Origin: an uncultured Ruminococcus sp.
Lineage (GTDB): Bacteria; Bacillota; Clostridia; Oscillospirales; CAG-272
Assembly: GCA_902782785.1 (NCBI GenBank)
Contig: CACZOH010000029.1
Span: 1-6,114, forward strand
DNA length: 6,114 nt
Direction: 5' to 3'
In this document: in pieces, positions 1 through 5,466 of the stretch
How positions within the stretch are numbered: the stretch's first letter is position 1
Layout of the letters: every line of letters starts with the position of its first letter
The notes under the pieces: model-generated
Told to the model about the DNA's origin: nothing
Database searches by the model: none
The model's input: only the letters and a program-made list of their open reading frames with translations
Translations under genes and position numbers: made by a program

Positions 1-950
1 CCCGTGCGCGGCGGCGTGACGGTGTAGGCGTGCGGAGCGTCGGTCTTGTCAAACGAGCGGAGCAGGGAAAACAGAGCGTTTGCCTGCCCTTCCGCGTCGT
101 CCGGAAGGTAAAACACGTTTTTACCGCTTATTTTCGCCGTATCGCTTTCAAGACAGATGACGCCCGTGCGCGCGTCCTCTTCGAGCTTTTCTTTCATGAA
201 AGATATGACGTCGCCGTGCGGACCCTTCAGCATCGTGACGGGAACGGACGGGGCGTAATGGCGGTATTTCATACCGGGCGCCTCCGGTCGTACGTCGTCG
301 CCCGGCTTGTCGAAAAGCGAGCCGTCGCGTCCGACGGGAACGACCGCGTCGAGCATCTCCTCCGTCACCGCGCCCGGGCGCAGTATGACGGCGCAGCCGT
401 CCTTCAGCTTGATTATCGTGGATTCAAGTCCTATGTCGCATCTGCCGCCGTCTATCACAGCGTCTATCCTGCCGTCAAGATCGGCTTTGACGTGCTCAGC
501 CTCCGTCGGTGACGGCGAACCCGAAACGTTTGCCGACGGCGCGGCTATCGCGACGCCGCACGCTTCTATGAACGCGCGGGCGACGGGGTGCGACGGTATG
601 CGCACCGCAACGGTGTCGAGCCCGCCCGTCACCTCGTACGGTATTATATCCTTTTTCGGAAGTATTATCGTGAGCGGACCGGGGCAGAACGCGTCCGTGA
701 GTTTATAGTAAAGCTCGCTTGTCACTGCGTATTTTTCCGCGTCCTCCGCTTTTGAAATATGTATTATAAGCGGATTGTCGGACGGGCGTCCCTTGGCCCG
801 GTATATCTTTTCCGCGGAGCGCGCGTCCGTCGCGTCGCCGCCGAGACCGTAGACAGTTTCCGTCGGAAACGCGCAAAGACCGCCCGACCTGATTATCCGC
901 GCGGCTTTCTGCAGATCCTTTTTCGTCGGTTTCAGATACAGCGTTTTCAA
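1..950 (-). CDS. sua5: L-threonylcarbamoyladenylate synthase, Sua5/YwlC type (3' end outside window)
   Basis: This cytosolic enzyme condenses threonine, bicarbonate and ATP into threonylcarbamoyl-AMP, the first step of t6A37 formation in ANN-decoding tRNAs; TsaD/TsaB/TsaE then transfer the group. My translation gives 316 residues before the window edge. The YrdC domain spans about residues 8-200, with PTETVYGLG at 29-37, the KGRPSDNPL substrate-binding segment at 53-61 (K53 and R55 of the KxR motif), FCPGPLT at 88-94, and PSANVSG at 138-144 (SxN motif). The PGMKYRHYAP linker at 225-234 leads into the C-terminal Sua5 domain, so this is the long Sua5 form and not the short TsaC/YrdC form. Relatives are about 340-350 residues, so only the last few dozen are missing. 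The start is TTG at 950-948: no ATG lies near the expected N-terminus, and GGAGG sits 7 nt upstream. The start overlaps the prfA stop as TTGA. It is the last visible gene of the DUF951-prfA-sua5 operon. Confidence 0.95.
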   Translation of the reverse strand, partial: MKTLYLKPTKKDLQKAARIIRSGGLCAFPTETVYGLGGDATDARSAEKIYRAKGRPSDNPLIIHISKAEDAEKYAVTSELYYKLTDAFCPGPLTIILPKKDIIPYEVTGGLDTVAVRIPSHPVARAFIEACGVAIAAPSANVSGSPSPTEAEHVKADLDGRIDAVIDGGRCDIGLESTIIKLKDGCAVILRPGAVTEEMLDAVVPVGRDGSLFDKPGDDVRPEAPGMKYRHYAPSVPVTMLKGPHGDVISFMKEKLEEDARTGVICLESDTAKISGKNVFYLPDDAEGQANALFSLLRSFDKTDAPHAYTVTPPRT

Positions 951-2017
951 TCGTTTGCCTCCGATGACAGCTTTGCCGCGGTGTCGGCGGTTATAAGCGC
1001 GTCTATCATTTCGTTCATATCGCCGTTCAGAAACGCTTCAAGCGAGTAAAGCGTCATGTTTATGCGGTGGTCCGTAACGCGGCTCTGCGGATAGTTGTAC
1101 GTGCGTATACGCTCGGAACGGTCGCCCGTGCCGACCTGGCTTTTGCGCTCGCTCGCTATCTTGTCGTGCTGTTCGCGCTGCTTCATATCGTACAGCTTCG
1201 CTTTGAGAAGCTTGAGCGCCTTGTCCTTGTTTTTGAACTGACTGCGCTCGTCCTGGCATTCTATGACGATGCCCGACGGCTTGTGATACAGACGTATGGC
1301 GGATTCCGTCTTGTTTATGTGCTGACCGCCCGCGCCGCTCGATTTGCACGTCTCGAATTTTATATCCGCGGGATTTATCTCCACCTCAACGTCGTCGACC
1401 TCGGGAAGTACCGCGACCGTCACCGTGGAGGTGTGTATGCGTCCCTGCGCCTCCGTTTCCGGCACGCGCTGGACGCGGTGAACGCCGGATTCGAATTTAA
1501 GGCGGGAATACGCGCCGTCGCCCGTGACCGTGAAGGAGACCTCCTTGAAGCCGCCGAGCTCCGTTTCGTTACAGTACATAAGCTCCGTTTTCCACCTCAT
1601 GCTCTCCGCGTACATACAGTACATACGGTATAACACGTAGGAGAAGAGCGCCGCCTCGTCGCCGCCCGCGCCGCCGCGTATCTCTATGACCACGTTCTTG
1701 TCGTCGTTCGGGTCGCGCGGCAGGAGCAGGATCTTCAGCTCTTCAAGACAGCTCTTCATTTTTTCGTCCGCCTCGGCTATCTCTTCACGCGCAAGCGCGG
1801 AAAGCTCCGCGTCGTCGGACGACAGTATCTCCTCCGCTTCCGCTTTCGCCTTGGCGTAGGATTTATACTCCGCGTATTTTTCACAGACGGGGAGCAGGCT
1901 TTTGCGCTCCTTCATAAGCTCTCTGTACTTCGCCGTATCGGAAATGACGGCGGGATCGAGCAGAGCCGCCTCTATCTTATTGAATTTTTCCGCTATCGCG
2001 TCAAGCTTTCCCGTCAT
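947..2017 (-). CDS. prfA: Peptide chain release factor 1 (RF1)
   Basis: RF1 recognises UAA and UAG in the ribosomal A site and triggers hydrolysis of peptidyl-tRNA. The 356-residue product has the normal family length. A helical N-terminal domain (about 1-105) is followed by the conserved IEIRGGAGGDEA at 111-122. GVHRVQRVPETEAQGRIHTS (178-197) contains the P-E-T tripeptide at 186-188; the PxT form marks RF1, where RF2 has SPF. The catalytic GGQ is at 230-232 in SSGAGGQHINKTES, and the conserved SERIRTYNYPQSRVTDHR lies at 301-318. Gln232 is the residue methylated by PrmC in relatives. The ATG at 2017-2015 overlaps the DUF951 stop as ATGA, and a GAGG-type ribosome-binding site lies at about 2028-2033, inside the DUF951 gene. 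Its own TGA overlaps the sua5 start. I see no internal promoter, so transcription probably comes from upstream of the DUF951 gene. RF2 is excluded by the PxT motif and by the absence of an in-frame UGA frameshift site. Confidence 0.98.
   Translation of the reverse strand: MTGKLDAIAEKFNKIEAALLDPAVISDTAKYRELMKERKSLLPVCEKYAEYKSYAKAKAEAEEILSSDDAELSALAREEIAEADEKMKSCLEELKILLLPRDPNDDKNVVIEIRGGAGGDEAALFSYVLYRMYCMYAESMRWKTELMYCNETELGGFKEVSFTVTGDGAYSRLKFESGVHRVQRVPETEAQGRIHTSTVTVAVLPEVDDVEVEINPADIKFETCKSSGAGGQHINKTESAIRLYHKPSGIVIECQDERSQFKNKDKALKLLKAKLYDMKQREQHDKIASERKSQVGTGDRSERIRTYNYPQSRVTDHRINMTLYSLEAFLNGDMNEMIDALITADTAAKLSSEAND
958..962 (-). promoter_or_regulatory. Shine-Dalgarno for the TTG-started sua5
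   Basis: The minus strand reads GGAGG here, inside the last codons of prfA, 7 nt before the TTG at 950-948. It is the main reason for choosing a TTG start, because the correct reading frame has no ATG or GTG nearby. A strong site inside the upstream gene fits re-initiation by ribosomes finishing prfA. Confidence 0.7.
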
Positions 2018-2202
2018 TTTGCAATTATCCTCTTTATCCTTTTTTCAAGCTTTTCACGCGGCAGGGTAACGTCGCGTCCGCACCCCTCGCAGATTATGCG
2101 CACGTCGGAGCCCGTCCGCACAACGCGGAAGAGAAACGAGCCGCAGGGATGCTTTTTCTTCATTTCTATTATATCGTTTTCGTTTATCCTTATAATATCC
2201 AT
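2014..2202 (-). CDS. DUF951 family small protein
   Basis: This 62-residue, basic protein has the sequence pattern of DUF951 (the family that includes B. subtilis YyzM), whose function is not established. Visible family features are an N-terminal strand-like segment, KKKHPCGS at 15-22, a central VVRTGSDVRIICEGCGRDV region with a CxxC at C38/C41, and the basic tail LPREKLEKRIKRI at 48-59. C20, C38 and C41, perhaps with H18, could bind a metal; this is inference. The ATG at 2202-2200 fits the usual N-terminus. However, the roughly 25-nt leader has no clear Shine-Dalgarno (only CGGAA directly against the ATG), and the next in-frame ATG (residue 14) would cut into the conserved region. The gene is first in the operon, and its stop overlaps the prfA ATG, so its translation may set prfA translation. 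The position suggests a role linked to RNA or ribosomes, but nothing in the sequence proves it. Confidence 0.88.
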   Translation of the reverse strand: MDIIRINENDIIEMKKKHPCGSFLFRVVRTGSDVRIICEGCGRDVTLPREKLEKRIKRIIAK

Positions 2203-2234
2203 TTCCGTTCAGTTTTACCGCAGTGTTTTTGTTT

Positions 2235-2263
2235 ATTGTAGCATATAAGTGTTAAGGAATCAA
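2235..2263 (-). promoter_or_regulatory. Sigma-A-type promoter of the DUF951-prfA-sua5 operon
   Basis: On the minus strand the -35 TTGATT (2263-2258) and -10 TACAAT (2240-2235) are separated by 17 nt, and a TGC directly before the -10 makes it an extended -10 element. Transcription would start near 2228 and leave a leader of about 25 nt before the DUF951 ATG. Hexamers match the consensus at 4/6 and 5/6. It is the best minus-strand candidate in the spacer. Confidence 0.75.
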
Positions 2264-2327
2264 GCCCCCCGGACGTATTTCATGAAAAATATGATGATTT
2301 TTGTCCCCGGCGCGTAAAACCGCGGCG

Positions 2328-2373
2328 TAATTTCATTAAATTATTATTTTTAATAAAATATCCACTAATTTTT
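2328..2373 (+). promoter_or_regulatory. A/T-rich UP-element-like stretch upstream of the mrp promoter
   Basis: Forty-two of 46 bases are A or T, directly upstream of the -35 at 2375, in a region whose coding sequence is clearly GC-rich. Such tracts can bind the RNA polymerase alpha-subunit C-terminal domain. It includes an imperfect inverted repeat at 2345-2360 (TATTTT and AAAATA arms around TAAT). There is no GC-rich stem, so it is not a terminator. The role is inferred from base composition and position only. Confidence 0.4.
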
Positions 2374-2374
2374 G

Positions 2375-2403
2375 TTGATATTGAATCCTTTTGCGGGTAT
2401 AAT
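2375..2403 (+). promoter_or_regulatory. Near-consensus sigma-A promoter of mrp
   Basis: The -35 is TTGATA (2375-2380, 5/6), the spacer is 17 nt, and the -10 is a perfect TATAAT (2398-2403). The start point would be near 2410, leaving a leader of about 23 nt that contains AAAAGGA at 2417-2423, 9 nt before the mrp ATG. It should drive both mrp and the overlapping lipoprotein gene. Confidence 0.85.
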
Positions 2404-2432
2404 GAAGAAAAAAACCAAAAGGACAAATAAAC

Positions 2433-3251
2433 ATGGCTGAAAATTGTACTCACGACTGTTCAACGTGCAGTGAAAACTGCTCGTCTCGCGCTCCGCAGAA
2501 GGAGCCGTGCAACAAATACTCGCATATCAAAAAGGTTTTCGGCGTCGTGTCCGGCAAGGGCGGCGTCGGCAAATCGTTCGTTACTTCTCTTCTGGCTGTC
2601 GAGACGGCTAAGCGCGGACACAGGACCGCGATACTTGACGCGGACGTGACCGGACCTTCGATACCGAAGGCTTTCGGGCTCCACGGACTCTGCGACGCAA
2701 GCGAATTCGGCATAGTCCCGTTCACGACGAAAACGGGAATAGAGATAGTTTCCGTAAACCTTTTGCTGGAAAACGAAAAATCGCCGGTCGTATGGCGCGG
2801 ACCCGTTATCTCGGGCACGGTAAAACAGTTCTGGACGGACGTCGTCTGGGGCGACGTGGATTATATGTACGTGGATATGCCTCCCGGAACGGGCGACGTT
2901 CCGCTTACCGTGTTCCAGTCGATCAAGCTTGACGGCATAATCATTGTGACGAGCCCGCAGGATCTTGTTTCGCTGATCGTCTCAAAAGCGGTGAATATGG
3001 CTAAGATGATGAATATACCGATAGTCGGTATGGTGGAGAACTTCAGTTACTTTGAATGCCCCGACTGCGGCAAAAAGCATTATATCTTCGGCAAAGGCGG
3101 GACGGATGCGGCGGCGGTCGAATTCGGCCTTCCCGTGCTTGCAAGACTTCCGCTCGACCCCGGATCCGCGGAGCTTTGCGATATGGGAAAAATAGAGGAC
3201 TGCGACAGCAGCGTCATCTCCGGCGCAGTGGATCTTATAGAGCAGGCATGA
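2433..3251 (+). CDS. mrp: Mrp/NBP35-family P-loop ATPase, Fe-S cluster carrier
   Basis: This is a SIMIBI-class ATPase of the Mrp/ApbC/Nbp35 family. Members are cytosolic dimers that bind an Fe-S cluster and pass it to apo-proteins. The 272-residue protein has a cysteine-rich N-terminus (C5, C9, C12, C16, plus C26), then the deviant Walker A GKGGVGKS at 41-48 with signature Lys42. DADVTGPSIPKAFG follows at 69-82, VVWRGPVISG at 119-128, Walker B DYMYVDMPPGTGDVPLT at 143-159, and TSPQDLVSL at 173-181. The C-terminal CPDC at 209-212 is the CxxC that holds the bridging cluster in this family, and GKGGTDAAA follows at 220-228. The N-terminal cluster is typical of clostridial members and spaced differently from eukaryotic Nbp35. 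The ATG is supported by the promoter at 2375-2403 and AAAAGGA at 2417-2423. The TGA overlaps the next ATG as ATGA. MinD/ParA ATPases are excluded by the VTGPS/PPGTGD motifs and the CxxC. Confidence 0.95.
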   Translation: MAENCTHDCSTCSENCSSRAPQKEPCNKYSHIKKVFGVVSGKGGVGKSFVTSLLAVETAKRGHRTAILDADVTGPSIPKAFGLHGLCDASEFGIVPFTTKTGIEIVSVNLLLENEKSPVVWRGPVISGTVKQFWTDVVWGDVDYMYVDMPPGTGDVPLTVFQSIKLDGIIIVTSPQDLVSLIVSKAVNMAKMMNIPIVGMVENFSYFECPDCGKKHYIFGKGGTDAAAVEFGLPVLARLPLDPGSAELCDMGKIEDCDSSVISGAVDLIEQA

Positions 3252-4684
3252 GAGCCGCGGGGATCATATCCTTATGCCTTGCCGTCCTTCTCTGCTTTTC
3301 ATCCTGCGGCATTATCGTCATAAACAACATAGACGGTAAAAAGACGGAAACGTCGGCTCCCGCCGACACGGAGACCGCGGAGGAAACAGGCGACGTTAAG
3401 GAGATAGATATAGACAAAAAAACGTCCGACGAAATGAAAGCGGAGGCGAAAAGCGCGCTTGACGGGCTTGACACGATAAAGCACCTCGGTCTGAGGATAC
3501 TGATAGCCGCGGTTGACGACACGTTTTACGGCGGAGACGGAAGCGCCACGCTCCTGAGCTCAGACAGGGTAGAGAGAGTGAAGAACACTGAGGAAAAGCT
3601 TGACGCAAGCCTTCACGTCGTCACATACACGGACGAGGAGCTCGTTCAGAAGCTGACCGACGCTGTGAGCAAGGGAGAATATTTTGCGGACGTTCTCGCC
3701 GTGCCTCAGCGTCTTGTCGGCGCGCTTGCAAGCGAAGGTCTTATAAAAAGCCTGCGCACCGTTGCGGGAATGGATCTTAAAGCGGACTATTTCTGCAAGG
3801 ACGCGACGGAGGCTTTTTCCGCGGGTCATTCGCTTTACGCTCTGTCCGGAGAGGGCTGCTTCGAGCCGGAAAAGCTTTACTCTGTGTATTTCAACCGCGA
3901 GCTTGCAAAATCTCTCGGTTACGATATGTATTCTCTCGTTTCGAGCGGCGAATGGACGCTTGAAAAATACGCGGAATGCGCCGCGGCGGCAAAAGCGGCG
4001 GGAAAGCTCTCCGCGGCTCTTCCCGCAAAAAACAACTATAAGAGGATGCTGTTTACGGGCTCCGGTATGGATTTCACGTCGAACGGAACGGACAAAACGC
4101 CCGCCGCAAACACGTTTTCCGACGCTTACAAAGAGACCGTCGGGCTTCTGGCGGCGCTTGACGACGCGGCGATGACCGGCGCTCAGGACAAATTCTTATC
4201 CGGTGACGCGCTGTTTTATATAGACACCGTCTCCTCCGCCGCAAATATGGCTTCCTCGGAGCTCGTCTGGGGTATGCTCCCGTTCCCGAAATACAGCAGG
4301 GAAGCGGAGTATATGACGTATACGTCGCCCGACGCCGTGGTATTCTGCATACCCGTAGGCGCGGCGGATGAAAAATCCTCCGGCGATCTGATAGAGGCGT
4401 TATGCGCCGCGTCAAAGTCGTATATAAAATACGATTATATCTATTACAGTATGCTTAACGTCCTGCGCGACAACGGCTCCGTCAACAGCCTGAATATCAT
4501 AATAAACAATCCGAATTACGATTTCGTCACGGCGGCGCGGTCGGGTTATCCCACGCTTTACGCAAATACCGCCGGAGCGTTCGACGAGCTTGTCTCGGGC
4601 TCGCTTTCGTTTGACGAGTATAAAGAAAAGGAAACCGAGGTTGCGGAATATCTCGCAAAGTGGTTTCCCATAACGAATAAATGA
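3248..4684 (+). CDS. Lipoprotein resembling ABC-transporter extracellular solute-binding proteins (family 1-like)
   Basis: The 478-residue product starts with a lipoprotein signal: MR, a hydrophobic core at 3-17, and a lipobox FSSC ending at C20. Phe at -3 is less usual than Leu. An acidic Thr/Ala/Glu-rich linker (about 30-60) would tether the domain to the outer face of the membrane. The body resembles sugar-type binding proteins: FADVLAVP at 146-153, VYFNRELAKSLGYD at 213-226 with GEWTLEKYAECA at 234-245, FLSGDALFYIDT at 316-327, WGMLPFPKY at 341-349, and SPDAVVFCIPVGA at 360-372. The ligand cannot be read from sequence. The same frame stays open upstream to 3056, but that part lies inside mrp and lacks a signal peptide; the ATG at 3248 gives a proper signal sequence and overlaps the mrp stop as ATGA. 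There is no strong Shine-Dalgarno (AGCAGG at best), so coupling to mrp is likely. No permease or ATPase gene is adjacent, so it is an orphan component or has another extracellular role. Confidence 0.85.
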   Translation: MRAAGIISLCLAVLLCFSSCGIIVINNIDGKKTETSAPADTETAEETGDVKEIDIDKKTSDEMKAEAKSALDGLDTIKHLGLRILIAAVDDTFYGGDGSATLLSSDRVERVKNTEEKLDASLHVVTYTDEELVQKLTDAVSKGEYFADVLAVPQRLVGALASEGLIKSLRTVAGMDLKADYFCKDATEAFSAGHSLYALSGEGCFEPEKLYSVYFNRELAKSLGYDMYSLVSSGEWTLEKYAECAAAAKAAGKLSAALPAKNNYKRMLFTGSGMDFTSNGTDKTPAANTFSDAYKETVGLLAALDDAAMTGAQDKFLSGDALFYIDTVSSAANMASSELVWGMLPFPKYSREAEYMTYTSPDAVVFCIPVGAADEKSSGDLIEALCAASKSYIKYDYIYYSMLNVLRDNGSVNSLNIIINNPNYDFVTAARSGYPTLYANTAGAFDELVSGSLSFDEYKEKETEVAEYLAKWFPITNK

Positions 4685-4706
4685 TCTTTACACGGGCAAA
4701 AAGCGG
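4685..4706. other. 22-bp convergent gap with no visible terminator
   Basis: The stops of the lipoprotein gene (4682-4684) and the DUF6062 gene (4707-4709) face each other. I see no GC-rich stem with a T-run on either strand, and the gap is too short to hold a full intrinsic terminator. Either transcripts overlap or termination is factor-dependent. Confidence 0.5.
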
Positions 4707-5414
4707 TCAGACTCTTCCGTTAAGAAACGCCGTCGCGCGCTCTATCGCGTCCTTTGAATTATACCACGGCTCGTCAGTATAGCGGTAATCGAACTTTTTG
4801 CAGAACCACGATACGTCCTCGCAAAGCGTATCCATATATTCGTTTTCGATTTTTGACACGGCTTTGTAAAAATCCTCGTAATCCTTTTTCTGCATATCGC
4901 GCTTCGCGTATTCTATAAAGCGGCGGTAATGAGGCAGGCAGAAAAACGGCTGGTCCGCTGTCTTTCTTCTGAAATCCTCCTCCGTGCTCCATAAATACAC
5001 GGCGCACTCAAACATTTTGTCTATGTGGAAATCGATCTTTCCGCAGACGTAGCACGACTGCTCAAGCTTTTTCAGGTCCTCGCACGCGGCGTTCCCCTTG
5101 CCCTTTATCATGGGCAGAAGACCCTTTGCGGCGACCTTTTTGCGCACCTCGTCAAGGTGGCTTTCGAGCATAAGCGCGATACCGAGACGGTTTTTCATCA
5201 GAAGCATCATATCGTAATGCTTCTTGCAGAAGCCCAGCTCGTTCGTTTTTATCCTTATATCGGGCTCCATCATCGACGCGCCGGTTATCAGATCGAGCTC
5301 GTTTTTCTGCAGCGTCTCCTGCATCGTGCAGAACGGACAGCCGCACGCTTTGTCGGCCTGCGACTTTTCAAAAGCCGTATTTACGGGAATGGTGTATATC
5401 TGTTCTCTCATCAT
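4707..5414 (-). CDS. DUF6062 family protein with two CxxC...CxxH modules
   Basis: The 235-residue, predicted cytosolic protein matches the DUF6062 pattern found in Clostridia; function unknown. The N-terminus reads REQIYTIPVNTAFEKS, then CPFC at 26-29, SMMEPDIRIKTNELGFCKKH at 47-66, and a hydrophobic helix LLMKNRLGIALMLESHLDEV at 71-90. A second CYVC lies at 121-124, FFCLPHY at 157-163, and a charged helical tail follows. Two modules, CxxC-x33-CxxH and CxxC-x34-CxxH, look like an ancient internal duplication that could hold two metal ions; the metal idea is inference. There is no signal peptide or membrane segment. The frame is open to 5642, but that extension is antisense to the glycosylase gene. 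AAGGAG (5426-5421) lies 6 nt before the ATG at 5414 and 9 nt before a second ATG at 5411, so either may be used. It is single, with its own promoter at 5433-5461, and converges on the lipoprotein gene. Confidence 0.85.
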   Translation of the reverse strand: MMREQIYTIPVNTAFEKSQADKACGCPFCTMQETLQKNELDLITGASMMEPDIRIKTNELGFCKKHYDMMLLMKNRLGIALMLESHLDEVRKKVAAKGLLPMIKGKGNAACEDLKKLEQSCYVCGKIDFHIDKMFECAVYLWSTEEDFRRKTADQPFFCLPHYRRFIEYAKRDMQKKDYEDFYKAVSKIENEYMDTLCEDVSWFCKKFDYRYTDEPWYNSKDAIERATAFLNGRV

Positions 5415-5420
5415 CCTTAT

Positions 5421-5426
5421 CTCCTT
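5421..5426 (-). promoter_or_regulatory. Shine-Dalgarno of the DUF6062 gene
   Basis: The minus strand reads AAGGAG, 6 nt before the ATG at 5414-5412 and 9 nt before the ATG at 5411-5409. It rules out the longer open frame reaching 5642, because translation clearly begins here. It does not decide between the two adjacent ATG codons. Confidence 0.75.
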
Positions 5427-5432
5427 TTCTCC

Positions 5433-5461
5433 ATAATACCAAAAAAATAAGGAAAAATCAA
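5433..5461 (-). promoter_or_regulatory. Sigma-A-type promoter of the DUF6062 gene
   Basis: On the minus strand the -35 TTGATT (5461-5456) and -10 TATTAT (5438-5433) are separated by a 17-nt, mostly T spacer. The start would fall near 5426, giving a very short leader that begins close to the Shine-Dalgarno. This short leader is the weak point of the call. The element fills most of the 52-bp spacer shared with the divergent glycosylase gene. Confidence 0.6.
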
Positions 5462-5466
5462 GTGTT

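Noticed and set aside
30..708. Plus-strand open frames opposite sua5 (30-512 and 307-708)
   Set aside because: The minus strand here encodes a continuous, motif-complete Sua5 protein. The plus frames have no recognisable domain and are a side effect of the GC-rich codon pattern.
1067..1633. 188-codon plus-strand open frame opposite prfA
   Set aside because: It is antisense to the most conserved part of RF1, including the GGQ region. It has no ribosome-binding site or known motif.
2345..2360. A/T inverted repeat as an intrinsic terminator
   Set aside because: The stem has only A/T pairs, and no gene ends upstream of it on either strand. It fits better as part of the A/T-rich tract before the mrp promoter.
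2203..2432. Riboswitch or small RNA in the divergent spacer
   Set aside because: Both predicted leaders are only about 25 nt long, too short for a known riboswitch, and I see no stable stem set.
3056..3247. 64-codon N-terminal extension of the lipoprotein gene
   Set aside because: It lies wholly inside mrp in another frame, is Arg-rich without family similarity, and would bury the signal peptide that begins at 3248.
5025..5450. 141-codon plus-strand open frame opposite the DUF6062 gene
   Set aside because: The minus-strand frame has the DUF6062 motifs. The plus frame has no motif or ribosome-binding site.
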